Part shown: positions 51,751 to 63,769 of the stretch, piece after piece
Numbering within the stretch: the first letter of the stretch is position 1
How the letters are laid out: each line of letters opens with the position of its first letter
Origin: Larix kaempferi
Taxonomy: Eukaryota > Streptophyta > Pinopsida > Pinales > Pinaceae
Assembly: GCA_027924585.1 (NCBI GenBank)
Contig: BSBM01000636.1
Span: 3,054,001 to 3,118,000, forward strand
Direction: 5' to 3'
Length of the DNA stretch: 64,000 bases
Made by a program: the position numbers and the translations under genes
Notes under the pieces: model-generated
Seen by the model: the letters and a program-made list of their open reading frames with translations, nothing else
The model's database searches: none
What the model was told of the DNA's origin: nothing

Positions 51751-54700
51751 ATGGAATACTCTTCTTCAAAGCCTATCCTCACCCCATTCAATTATTTTGA
51801 TTGGAAAGATGATATGGAGATCATATTACGTTCAAAAGGATACTACCGAATCACTCTTGGTCTTGAATTGGAGCCAAACAATGTGGCAGAAAGAACCAAA
51901 CACTACAATAAGCTTGATGAAGCTTACGGTCTTCTTTGTCTCTCCATCTCCAAAGATCTTCACTTCCATCTCAGCGGATTGAAGACTCCAAAGGCCATAT
52001 GGGAGCAACTTGAGACACTATTCGGCAAGCAGGATGAGCTTAGGGCTTTTCAATTAGAGAATGAATTGATTGGCCTTAATCCTGAGAATTTCGAGACCAT
52101 CAATGAATTCTTCACAAAATTCAAGAACTTGAACTTGCAATTGAAGAACAGTGGTGTTATCAAAGAGGATAAACAGTTGATCCTCTCCATTCTAAGCAAG
52201 CTTGGGAAAGATTATTCGGTATTTGTCTCCACTTTCAATTCCGTTTGGCTAACTACCCCGAATTGGAAGATGCCTACCTTGAATGCCTTCATTGAGTCCG
52301 TTACGAAAGAGCATGACAAGTTGATTCAAATGGGGTCCATAAGCTCCAAATATTCAGCCCTATTTGTTCAAGGACCCAAGATCTCGAATGGTAAAGGAAA
52401 GCTAAAGAAGGAGAAGCCCAAATTCGAGCCTCACAAGCAAAAAGACAAAGGCAAGCAAACGGATGCACCATCCAGTTCGAAATCCAAGCAAAAGGGCAAA
52501 GAAGGTAACCAAAAATCTAAATGTACTTATTGTAACCGTGGCTTTCATCCCGAAAGTTCATGTATGAAGAAGACTATAGATCAAATGGCCCTCCTTTTGG
52601 AAAAGAACAACATAACCCTTCCTGACGGTGCAAGGAAGAAGGATCGGAATGACGATCATGAAAGAGGACAAGCACTCATGGCAACGGTTTCGAAGCCCAC
52701 TCTCTTGATAGATTCGGGTGCATCAAATCATATGGCTGCAAATATTGATTCTTTTTCCTCATTCGATCCAAACAGCTCCATCCCCATCCATTTGGGAGAT
52801 GACTCAAAAATTTCTTCAAAGGGCAAAGGTACGATTCATGTAGATCATGGATGCTTTCAGAATGTTCTCTATGTGCCTTCCTTAGCTTCGAATCTCCTTT
52901 CTGTGTATTAAATGACACATACTGGTGATCCAAAGAAAGTCACATTCAGCCCTAATACAGTTGAAATTTCTGATATCAAAAGTGGAAGACTAGTTGCGGT
53001 TGGAAAGGCAAACCACACTGCAAAATGTTATGAGTTTTCACACTTTATTCCGCTTGCAAAGCCCACTGCTCTTCGCACACATGGTAATGAGGTTAGTAGG
53101 CTTTGGCATGAAAGATTTGGACATCTAAATTATAAGTATTTGCTGCTGCTATCAAATAAATCCATGGTTGATGGGCTTCCACAACTCCGTTCCTCGAAGG
53201 GAATATGCACCGGTTGCATTATTGGGAAGCACCCCGAGCACAGATTCGACCGCGGAAAGGCTAGCAGAGCCTATACTATTTTGGGATTGATCCATTCTGA
53301 TATCAGCGGTCCGCTGCCCCATATGTCATTAAATGGTTCAAGGTATGTTTTGACATTTATTGATGATTATTCTCGCTTTACATGGGTATTCTTTCTCAAA
53401 AACAAGTCAGAAGTGCTTGGAAAATTCAAGGATTTTAAGGCTTCTGTTGAGACCACCACTGAGAGCAAGATCAAAGCTCTTAGATCTGATAATGGTGGGG
53501 AATATATCAAGTCCGAGTTGCTGCAACTTTGTGCCCAAAGCGGAATCAAGATCCAACATACAGTTCCCTACACACCCCAGCAGAACGGTGTAGCGGAAAG
53601 GAAAAACCGGTCACTGAAAGAGATGGCTACATGCATGATTGAATCTAAAGGTTTGGCTGCAAATCTTTGGGCTGAAGCAATCAATGTTGCTGCATATATA
53701 CAGAACCGAGTTCCACATTCATCCGTGAAAGGTATGACTCCTTTCGAAGCATTCTTTGGTCACAAACCGGATGTGTCAAATTTGAGAGTTTTTGGCTCTA
53801 CTGCATGGGCTAGAATTCCTTCTGAGAAGAGACGAGCTTTGGATCCACAAAGTATCGAGTGCATATTGATAGGATATGGGGAAGAATCAAAAGCATATAA
53901 ACTCATGGATATCAGATCTAAAAAGATATTCATAGAGCGCAGTGTGCAGTTTGAAGAACCGCTTCAAGAATTGCAACTAGTTGAGGAGAAAACTGCCGAT
54001 TCACCGCCTTCACTAGAAGAAGATTCGAGCAGCGATAATGAAGGTATGAGTTCTGATATTTCTGATATTGTAGCAGCATATGATGATCATTACATATCAG
54101 GTTCGGAATCCGACCATTCATATCCCCCTCAGTTACCAAAGTGGGCCCAAAATACTCTACAATCTGTTGGTTCGAATCTTGGAAATCCTGCTGATCCGAG
54201 ACGAACAAGAGGAGACTTTCAAAGGGCAGGTATGGCTCTTTCTATTGCTGATCCATTTCTTCCTGAGATTTGTTATTTGATGGCTGGTTCAGATCCCCAA
54301 TCATATTATTCAGCCCATCGAGATCCGAGATGGAAAGATGCCATGGATGAAGAGTACAGTTCTCTTCAAAAGAACAATACATGGGAGCTAGTTTCTCTTC
54401 CACCTGGAAGAAAATTAGTGAAGTGTAAATGGGTCTACCGTACTAAAGTTGCTGCTGATGGCACTATCAGCAAATATAAAGCAAGGTTGGTGGAAAAAGG
54501 TTTTTCCCAAGTCCAAGGAGTGGACTACATAGAGACCTTTGCACCGGTTGCAAAGATGGATTCCATCCGCCTTGTTTTAGCTATTGCCGCATCCAAGCAC
54601 TGGGAGGTGCATCACATGGATGTGAAGAGTGCATTTTTACATGGAGACCTTGCTGAAGAGGTCTATATGCAGCAGCCAGAGGGTTATACATCAGATCCAT

Positions 54701-55827
54701 CATTGGTTTGTAGATTGAAGAAGTCTTTGTACGAGTTAAAACAGGCCCCAAGAGCTTGGTACGCAAAGATGGACTCCTTCCTTCTTTGTCAGAATTTCCA
54801 AAGATGCAAATCTGATCCGAATGTCTATCTTCAGCGAGTTAAAGGTAATTTGTTGGTTATTGTACTTTATGTTGATGATCTGCTTATTACTGGTAGCACA
54901 CTTACTTCAATAAACAAGCTAAAATTTGCCCTAAATCTAGCTTTTGACATGAGCGATTTGGGCTTGCTGAGTCACTTTTTGGGCTTGGAGATAGCTCAAA
55001 ATTTCGATGGGATCACTATATCTCAGCAAAAATATGCTTCCGACCTGTTATTGAAGTTTAATATGGCTGAATGTAAGGCAGCCCCGTTCCCATTCCTCTC
55101 AGGAATCAGTCTTGAGGAGGGAGATTCCACACCGCTTGCAGATTGCAGTATGTATCGACAGTTGATTGGTTCACTACTTTATTTGACACATTCACGGCCT
55201 GATATCTCATATGCCGTGAGTGCCGTGTCAAGATATATGCAGCAGCCACATGAGCTTCATTGGCGAGCAGCCAAGCGGATCTTGCAGTATGTGCAAGGTA
55301 CGAGACAGTTTGGCATACATTATGCTGCAGATTCTGAGCTAGATTTCATTGGTTTTACTGATTCAGATTGGGCAGGTGATAGCATTGATCGGAAGTCCAC
55401 TTCCGGTTATGTTTTCATGATTGGTCATGGTGCTATTTGCTGGTCCAGCAAAAAGCAAGCAGCCATTGCACTTTCTTCAGCAGAGGCAGAGTATCGAGGG
55501 GCAGTCAATGCCTGCATTCAGGCAGTTTGGTTGCAGGGTATTCTTTCCGAGTTTGGTTTTGGTGGCACTACTTCGACTGTCCTATTTTGTGAAAATTAAA
55601 GTTCTATCAAGATCTCCACAGATCCAGTTCAGTGGCAGAGGACCAAGCACATTGAGATTCATATGCATTACATTCGACAGTTGGTGCATGACCGCACCAT
55701 CATTCTGCAATATTGCCCTACTGATGAGCAAATTGCAGACATCTTCACCAAGAGCTTCACTGAGAAGAAGTTCTCTTACCTCCGTTCACTGTTGGGGGTG
55801 AGTTCCATCATGGTGGAGACAGATTGA
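51751..55827 (+). pseudogene. Cop3 gag-pol polyprotein, two premature stops
   Basis: A frame of 1359 codons, colinear with Cop2, opened at ATG 51751 by the same alignment argument. TAA at 52909-52911 stands where Cop2 has Gln (LLSVYQMTH), between protease and integrase; TAA at 55597-55599 replaces Gln in the RNase H motif CDNQSAI, which also reads CEN here. Between them 895 codons stay open. Catalytic motifs are kept: DSGAS, LWHERFGHL with a proper first zinc His, HSDISGP, SDNGGEY, AERKN, YVDD, TDSDWAGD. Likely harmful changes are LYELKQ for LYGLKQ and LVEKGF for LVAKGF in RT. The C-terminal tail KSFTEKKFSYLRSLLG, lost in Cop2, is present to 55827. Confidence 0.95.
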
Positions 55828-55993
55828 TTCATTATTATGCTTTAGACTTGAGGGGGGGCTTTCTTCCCACTGGGTTTTCCCTCTTTCCTCACTTAGTTTA
55901 TTTTTCAGCATTTTTTGGATTATTGTATTGGGGTGACCTTTGGTCTTAGTTACCAGGGCCCCACATTATTTTAGTTGGCACATCATAGTCTAG

Positions 55994-56005
55994 CTTGAGG
56001 GGGGG
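55994..56005 (+). other. Cop3 polypurine tract
   Basis: cttgaggggggg directly before the 3' LTR start. A second G-run lies at 55850-55857. Confidence 0.9.
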
Positions 56006-56740
56006 TGTTCGGATATCCATCATCTATTTCGGGATACATATCTATTTCAGGATCATCTATTTCGGGATACATATCTACTTCAGGATCTTGCATGATCTAT
56101 TTCAGGATATGCAGTCCAGTCACCAGTTTGATGCCTCCAGCACCTTATCCACCTTCTTCTAGCACCCGGGAGCCACTTTCCACAGAGTTTTAGCCCTCCT
56201 AAGCTGAAAGGCGCCCTCTTCTCACCTACTGACAGAGAAGGGCGCACTTGTTCACCTACCACTGCAGATTCACTCCAGTTACACTCAGTTAGCTCCGATT
56301 CTGATTGATTTCACTCCGATTTCACTCCTGACTGACTGTTTCACCTCCGATTGACCTCCAGTTCGATTAGGTGACTTGTTCTGACTCCAGTTAGCCTCCC
56401 ATGCGCCCCCACTGAGCCTCCAGATCCTATATCAGTGCTACACACTTCAGTTACATTTATTATGATCAGTTAGACTCAGCTTGACACCTGGATGACTGGT
56501 TGGTGTGATTGATGAGGACTCCTAGACAGAATCAAGCTACTCCATTCAGTGATTCGAATGACCTCCTTAGGCAATTCGAATTGCTATGTTCATTGTAACA
56601 GTTTTGTATTGTAATTCATTCACCCTTTCTGGGATAGAGAGCACTGCTGCATGTTTTGCACAGTTTTGCACCATATTCTCTATGTTCATCTGTTGTGATT
56701 GATTTACTTGTTCATTAGATCTGCTGTGACTAATTTTACA
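56006..56740 (+). repeat. Cop3 3' LTR
   Basis: 735 bp, same ends as the 5' LTR, lacking the 20-bp segment near 51075. Confidence 0.97.
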
Positions 56741-56745
56741 TATCT
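56741..56745. other. Cop3 target site duplication, right
   Basis: tatct, identical to 50560-50564. Confidence 0.95.
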
Positions 56746-56832
56746 AAACAAGATTTTGTGCAAAATGCCTTACAACAGGAAGAGATGGAGCTGGTAGGAG
56801 AGGAAATCATTCTTCCTCCTCCTGGTTCTTGA
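56746..56832 (+). pseudogene. Element A pol, last 28 codons
   Basis: The pol frame of A resumes directly after the Cop3 duplication and runs to TGA 56830-56832, ending EEIILPPPGS. The phase agrees with the codons before 50560, so Cop3 hit coding sequence about 30 codons before the natural end. Confidence 0.8.
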
Positions 56833-56865
56833 AATTATTTTGGGTTATCTTCATTTGTATATATG

Positions 56866-56869
<4 letters not shown>

Positions 56870-56901
<32 letters not shown>
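56870..56901. repeat. (AT)n microsatellite
   Basis: About 16 AT units. Confidence 0.95.
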
Positions 56902-56903
<2 letters not shown>

Positions 56904-57717
56904 ATAAATAAGAGTAATTTCTAATAGTTGATTGCATTTATACAGGAAATTCACTCTTATGATCAACTTATGGAATTTTGTAAATTAAAACAGGAAGACT
57001 CTTTTTCGTTTCCCTAATTTTAATAAAATTATATATGATTTTTCTTTGTACATATGTTTTTGCTTTGAATAAATTTGAATCATCTAACAAGTGGTTTTGC
57101 AGATTGATTACAAGAACCTTATCTCTATAATCAACTTATGCAATATTATTTGAAAAGGGAAGTGCTCTAAAAGAAAAAAACTCATAATGCAATCTTAACC
57201 CCTTCTCTTTGAATTATTGTTGGAAATTGAAAATTTATAGTGAAAGGTTAAAGTGTCCTTTATATCATTTCAAACCACTTTCTTCTATGATTCTATATAT
57301 GGTATTTGATTCATACATGCACATTTCTGATTTATCATTAGAACAGTTGCTTAAGACCTACTTTAATCATCATAATTTTCAAAAGTTCTATCTTACACCT
57401 ATGGACTACTAGTTCATCCTAGACTCATTATCAAAACTTGTCTCTTAAGCATTCTTTAAAAAGGCATCCCAAAAGTGAGTGATACTTCTATTTTGTGGGG
57501 AACATTACTGATCTTTTATGAAGAAGATGGACCAAGAGGTCAAAGAACAGCTTTAGGTTATTATCTTTTGACATGATCTATGATTTAGGCTATTATAAAT
57601 TAAGTTACTCATAAGTTTTGCTCTAAAATTTGAATTATGTGTTTAGCAGGCTTAGCACACTCTAGTGCCAACCAAATTCCTTACAAATAAAATAAAATAA
57701 AATCATTATACGAAGCA

Positions 57718-57920
57718 AACCCGTCGGAGTACTAAACAGGATCGCTAGCAGCGGGTCCATGCTAAGTAAAATCTTAAACAAGGAACCTCGGTAAATGCAA
57801 GTAAACCCATCGGGGTACTGAACAGGCTCGCTGGAAGCGGGGCTATGCTTGCATGGTACCAAGATAAACCCGCTGGAGTACTGAACAGGCCTGCTGGCAA
57901 CGGGGCAATATCGGGTAAAA
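57718..57920. repeat. Degenerate GC-richer tandem repeat in A
   Basis: aaaccc-(g/a)tcgg-gtact-aacagg-tcgctgg-agcgggg recurs at about 57718, 57804 and 57867. Spacings of about 86 and 63 bp show variable unit length. Confidence 0.75.
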
Positions 57921-59399
57921 GAGGTTCGGTTAACGCATTGCTATGCACATGGATCATTTAAAAAACCTGAGTATACGAATATATGTTGAGGCCAATTATT
58001 TATACTGTCATTAAAGAATGGCTGTAAGTTGGACTTGGACCCTGTCATCTAATTCAAACAATACCTAAGGTATGACTATCCTAGAAATGGGTCCCATAAC
58101 TATAGAAATATCACAAACTCTAGGGTGAACTTTATCTATATTCTTTGGATGACAAGAAATCTTTAAAATGAGTCAGGGATGACTAGTTTTCCTATGGCAT
58201 TTTTGTGTATCGAATGTACTATCACTATTTATATGGTCTTCCTAAGCACTATTATCTTTTTGATGAATGTATATATCTGAATCATCTCCATTTATTAGTT
58301 AGTATTTCTTTTTCTTACGAAAATAATAAGCAGCATTTTAGAGCTATCGGCTAAATTATTAATTGAAAATATTTGAATATTAATCAATTTTTCTTTGATG
58401 GCTTGAGGACACGCCATATTTATGGTTTGGGGGAGGTTCAGAACTGTTTTTACTTTTTGAATATTTATGAAAAGTTCATTTATCTCTGACAAAATGATAG
58501 GTGTTTGCAGGATAATGAAAGTAGCGGAAGATTGTTTTTTATCCATGATAAATAAAGAGGAGCGTGACTAAAGTTTCAGAAAAGTAGGCTTACAACATCT
58601 CTTGTGTGCTGACAACCCCAAAAAATTCTCTGCATAATCAGCAGCAGCCAGATCCATCAAAGCACACTTTTGTACAAAAGGTTTGTATGAAGGGTTGAAT
58701 GAATGGTCGAATGATGATCCGAATGAAGTGACGAATGAGGAAAATGAACGACGATCTAAATGAAGTACCGAATGAAATCAGAGCTTATAACAACATGATT
58801 AAGTCTGTTAGGGATCCAATTTTTGAATTCTGTTGGTAAAATCTAACTGACTAACCATACCAGGAATCAATCAAATATCATCTCTGCATTCGACCTCACT
58901 CCTTTGCTCATCTTGGCTTTATCAAATGAATCGGTTAATCATGCATTATTATGATTTCCAGAATCAACTTATGGCTATCACATTGTTTTAATCTCTCATT
59001 AAGTTTTATGCATACGATCTGACATTGAATTAATTAAAAGTCATCATGTTCTTTTATGCTACTTACGCTTAATTATCTCATGATGAAAATTACATTCAAC
59101 TTGTCCAAAGTTTACTTTGGACATGGTTGAATATATCATCACCATACGAATTTATCAATGCACATATTTTCATGATGGCACATGATTCAAAGATCTTGGC
59201 ATCATAGCAAGATCGCTCGAGTGTGCTAAATCCATGCTCACGATCGTTTAACCATTCGAATGGATCGCCATTTAAACCAACGTTTGCGTGAAATCTGCTT
59301 CATTTTGCCTACCCTTATCCTTCCGGAGTCTATCAAGCCACGTATTTTGTATCTCTTGCATCCCATGTTCCATTTTCATTCCTCGTCCTCTATTCAACA

Positions 59400-60783
59400 A
59401 TGCCAATACGTTACGAGCCTAGCAGCTACCAGGACCTCCTCTGTATTCCTAAATTTAAGGCATGTCGTGAAGTGTTCCTGCGAGCAGGCTGGGGTCCGTT
59501 CCTTCACCTTCTTGACGACCATGGTGACGAGGTTTCACTCCTTTTTGATAAGGGGTTAGATGGAAAAACAACTAAGGTTTTCCATCTCACCTTTCCCATA
59601 ACAGAAGAGTCCATTGCGCAGGCCACGAAACTACCCAAGGAAGGTGCCCGTTGGCACAAACACCTTTTCCTTCCACAGAAGGATCACGAATTCGCTCTCA
59701 AAGCCAAATACCAACATGTTGCAGGCACGAAAGGATTCCACGGGGAGTGGGTTAAGCCTAAGTATCTCAAGGTCTTGACTGTTATCATCCGGCTGATCAC
59801 TTGTGAGGGTAAGTACACCATTTTTAAAGCCTGTCACTTCTGATTATTAGCACATTTTGTTAATAATCAGGCCCTAAATTTTCCATTCTATCTTCTAAAG
59901 AGCCTAGAAAATATGTCTAGCCAGGTTAGGAAAGATGTGGTTAACCCTGCTGGCAGTTTATACCATCACTGTCTCATAAAATTCTTGATCACCCATCAGT
60001 TGAAGGAAGCAGGGCAAACGTGGGATAGCTTTGTGTTTGAAAGGCTAAACACCCACCTAGTCAAGAATCCCATTGTTAAAGCCTCTGCCTCTCGTAAGCG
60101 TCACCGATTACAAACCTGTGTAGATGAGCTCGTTCAAACCCCTATCCAAACAAAAAGGGATACCAAGTCCGTACGATTTAGTGAAGGTGCCTCAAGAGAA
60201 ATACACCCTTTTCATTCATCCTCTCCTGAGCCTATCCACGAGGAAACAACCACGGAACCCCCATTTTTCTCACCAATACCCACAAAGTCAAGAAAGGCCA
60301 ATCGTGACCAATATGTCAACCAGACCGTCTTTCAGTCTATCGATCAGTTCGTCATCCAGTCAATGCATTCAGACAGCCTTGATGACCAGACAAACGATCC
60401 TTCCTTTGAATCACCTCTCCTCGCGTTAGCCAATTTATCTATCAGTTTACTTGAAGACCCTGTCTTGGAACCTGCCTCTGCACATATTGAAGGTAAGGCC
60501 CCTGAGGCACACATTACATCTACTGATCCTGAACCATCTCTGAAGGGATCAAGCCCTCAAAAAGACCTTGAGTCTTCTGCATAAGCATCTACTCCACTCC
60601 ATCCGACTGTGGATAGATTAAACCAAAACATAGCACAGTTAAAAATCCAGAACGAGAAGTATGTTGAGATCATCTCTGGGCTTCGTCAAGAGAACAAGGA
60701 CTTACGTTTCCAAGTGAAATGTGTTGAAGATTTAAATAGAACCCAAAACAGCCTCCAACCTTTCTCTCTAGTTGAAGCATGAT
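59400..60783 (+). pseudogene. Element A ORF3 (env-like position), two in-frame stops
   Basis: One frame from ATG 59400 to TGA 60781-60783, broken by TGA 59841-59843 and TAA 60582-60584; about 460 codons in all. Residues 1-150 look globular: MPIRYEPSSYQDLLCIPKF, AGWGPFLHLLDDHGDEV, HLTFPITEESIAQATKLP. After the first stop come LNFPFYLLKSLENMSSQV and FLITHQLKEAGQTWDSFVF, then a Ser/Pro/Thr/Glu-rich stretch, then a coiled-coil-like tail (LNQNIAQLKIQNEKYVEI, LRQENKDLRFQV). A shifted frame carries on to the purine tract. No signal peptide or clear membrane segment is seen, so env function is not shown; only the position matches the extra ORF of Athila-type elements. Confidence 0.7.
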
Positions 60784-60917
60784 GCCTTGAAGGACCAATT
60801 CCATAAGCTTAGAGCTAAATCCACTTCTTCTTCCAAGTCAAAGGCAGCTGCTACCGCAGCTCAGCCTTCTTCCAGAATTTCTCTTCTTCTGCTCAGTGGG
60901 ACCTCGCATATCTCCAG

Positions 60918-60927
60918 TTTGGGGGAA
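60918..60927 (+). other. Element A polypurine tract
   Basis: tttgggggaa before the 3' LTR; the first LTR bases are worn (TTTTAGC for TGTTGGC). Confidence 0.65.
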
Positions 60928-63764
60928 TTTTAGCATCCATTTTTGTCACCATTTTTATCAGTAAACATGCTCTGATTGGCATTATTTTCACTATTTTGAT
61001 ATGATAAGTCATTCTCTTTGCCAATCAGAACATCAAACAGACCCAAATATGCATTTATTTGAATATCATACGAATCGTGAATAATTATCATCATTTGCTA
61101 TGGTTCATTGACAATCATCTCACATTTCTAGATGTGTTTGGCATTTAGTTTTTGTTCTACAGGTGGTGGTCGTCATTCAGACCTTCATTCAGTCACACGT
61201 TCATGCCGAAGATGCCCTGCTGCATTTGAAACGTCGTTCAGCCCTCCATTCATACCCGCGGAATCATTGGTTGAGATATTTCGGGGCAATAAAGACGAAA
61301 ACGATGATGTGGGTTCTGTTAAGGACGTGTCGCTCACTGTTGGTGAGCCTTTATTCCAGAAGATCCATCCTCTCGTTTGCTCAGCTTGACAGCACATTCT
61401 CCGCCCACATCGACATTCCATAATTTCCTCATCCTCCCACGCCTAGCTTGCCAACACATCCTTTGCCCATGATTGAAGGGAACCAATGCCTAGTTGTTCG
61501 TGTCAAGGAGAATCAACGTCGTGGACTTAGGTAGACTGCATGTGAGCTATCGTAAACCACCCTGCAGCCGTTTGTAGCCATTAATACCTCTATTTTTAGA
61601 GATGTCGACTACGTCGACCTTCTATCTTATTGTAAACCAATATAAAGACGTTTCCTATGAAGAAACACATCATACATACATATACAGAGCAGTTGTAACA
61701 CATAGACGATAGCCGTAATTTTTATATAGACACTGTGTAATTTTTATTAGTCAATGGAAGTTCCAGTTTTTTAACAATTGATGTTCTGTTGTTGGTGAAG
61801 AATTTGAGTTAAGCTTCAATCCCTGATTGCTGAGAAGGGCCCCTCAACAACCAGAGGTTTTATTGTATATATTCTACATTTCTTTTATGCAATTAAATAG
61901 TTTTCATTTCCAGTATTTAACTTGTTTCCTGTACATGACAGTTTTTATTTTCCTGTAATTCATATCTTACTGTTAGTTTAATTTGCTAGTTTAATTCACA
62001 ATTCAAAGTGGCCGGTCATGCTTAAATCTTCGTAGTTTACTTTCAATCCTTTCATTTGCAATTAGATAGAATTAGTTAGTTAATGTTTCACTAGTTCAAG
62101 TTTAATTCATATTTAGAATTAGTTCTGCTAATTTTCCCTATAGCTTTAGGTTAGTTTTATTTACATTTCAGCTTTGTTTTATTATGCCATAGAAATAGTT
62201 GTTTCCTTAGATAATGATTAGTATAGATGGATTTTTGTTATTTCAGCTTCTAGACAGTCTATTTATTGCTTTCTCTACACTATAGGTTCATATGCATCAA
62301 CCAGCTGGCATTAAGATCATTCAGTCTGCTTCTTTCCTTTGTTTAAATCATTTTCTTCCATCCGGACTGTCATTCGGACCGTCTTTCAGACTGTCATCCG
62401 GATTGTCATACAGACTTTAATATTTTCTACATTGTTTTTATGCTTGTTTAGAATCCAGTTTCTTAGGTTTTCGAACTGTAATATTTCTTGCATTTAATTA
62501 GCATTCTTAGATGTAATTAAGATCTTGTTCCACACTACATGGAGTTTTAATTAAGTTTCATCATTATTCTTAGTTTCCATTCCATTTCCTTAATTTTGCT
62601 TTAGTTGCCTTACAGATTATGTTTCTTTTATATCTGATTCATTAATGCTTTACTGTTCTAAAATTTATCAGTTTCATTCTTAGTTTAGTTATTTCATGTT
62701 TCTTAAGATTGATTTTAGATGGAACTTAGCAATTTCATTTCCCAAAGTACATTAGTTTTGATAATTTCTTAGTTCAAGCATGGGATAAGTTTTCCCATTC
62801 CCATAATTAATGAAGATGTTCATAGAATAGGATTTGGTCAAAGATAAGACATCTTTATCAAGTTTTCTACTTGCTTCTGTATTAAATATCTTTATCAAGT
62901 TTTCTATTTGCTTCTCAATCAAATTCAGTTTCAAGTAAATATCTTTATTAAGTTTTCTACTTGCTTCTAGATCTCATTTGTTTCAAGTCATTTGCTTATG
63001 GATAAAATATAGATTACAATGTTTAAAGTTAGTTGTAATTGGACACTCTTTAGTTTGCACTTGTTTGTCGAAGTTAAACTAAATTTGCTTCCATTTTGTT
63101 TCCTTGTTACATTCGAAAGTCATTTTGATACATTCTCTCCCGTTCCTATTACATTTGATACATTTCCTCAGAATCCTCAAGGAGAGTGGAATTAGGTGTT
63201 TTGTTTTGTTTTAATAATTGTTGAATGCTTGAATAGTTTAACTCTTGAATTTATTAGTAGATTGTAACTTTGTTTTAAAGATCATATAATTTCTTATTTC
63301 CTTAGTTAGTTGTCAGTTAAATCATTTCATAGATAGGTTTCTGAGCTCATTTACAGTTATTTTCTAATTCCGAGATTAGAGTTTGAATTATTAATCAGCA
63401 GCTTTCAATTTCATCAAAGTAGTTATGCTTTGATTAAGTTTTGCTTCCTAGAATAATATTTGTTGTTTTTATCTTTTCAGTTATCATTCATATAGTAGAG
63501 TAGTATAGCTTGATACTATTCTGATCTATTGGTTTAGTTAGGTTTAATCAATTCAATAGTTATATTCTACGAGTTTGACTGAGTTTTTTCATTTTGAAAG
63601 ATCTTTCGATCTTTTCTTTATTAAACATTTCTAAGGTCTGCCGAGCTGAAATCTTAGGTCCCATTCTACCTCAGCATATACTGTGCCACAACTCTAAGAT
63701 TACCAACCCTGGTTGATAATTAAATATTTTGGTGATTCCTTAAGACAGTAAATACACCTCAACA
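60928..63764 (+). repeat. Element A 3' LTR
   Basis: Copy of 26936-29761 with many single-base changes and small indels. Ends ctcaaca at 63764. The short frames in it are also seen in the other LTR and are not genes. Confidence 0.93.
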
Positions 63765-63769
63765 CTATC
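63765..63769. other. Element A target site duplication, right
   Basis: ctatc, identical to 26931-26935. Confidence 0.9.

Larger units (their letters stand above)
50565..56740 (+). mobile_element. Cop3: young Ty1/copia retrotransposon, sister of Cop2
   Basis: Complete 6176-bp element in plus orientation with tatct on both sides. LTRs are 755 and 735 bp; I saw two substitutions and one 20-bp indel between them. The interior is nearly identical to Cop2 in protein and DNA. Two premature stops break the polyprotein. It lies in the last part of the pol of A. Confidence 0.97.
56833..59399 (+). other. Element A non-coding region between pol and ORF3
   Basis: About 2.6 kb with no supportable ORF. 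It contains an (AT)n run (56870-56901) and the repeat at 57718-57920. Near 58685-58790 the word cgaatg(a) recurs about ten times. Long spacers after pol are known for Athila-type elements. Confidence 0.6.
26936..63764 (+). mobile_element. A: giant Athila-like Ty3/gypsy element carrying five nested insertions
   Basis: LTRs of about 2.83 kb (26936-29761 and 60928-63764) are flanked by the same 5 bp, ctatc. The interior on the plus strand reads gag, protease, RT, RNase H, integrase, then a third ORF, as in the Athila lineage. Five other elements interrupt it: 30752-39583, 43264-44758, 45361-46540, 47178-50297 and 50565-56740. Together they add 20,803 bp plus five 5-bp duplications, so A alone is about 16.0 kb. 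Its coding frame is the same on both sides of several insertions. It carries many stops, so it is an old, dead copy. Confidence 0.93.
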
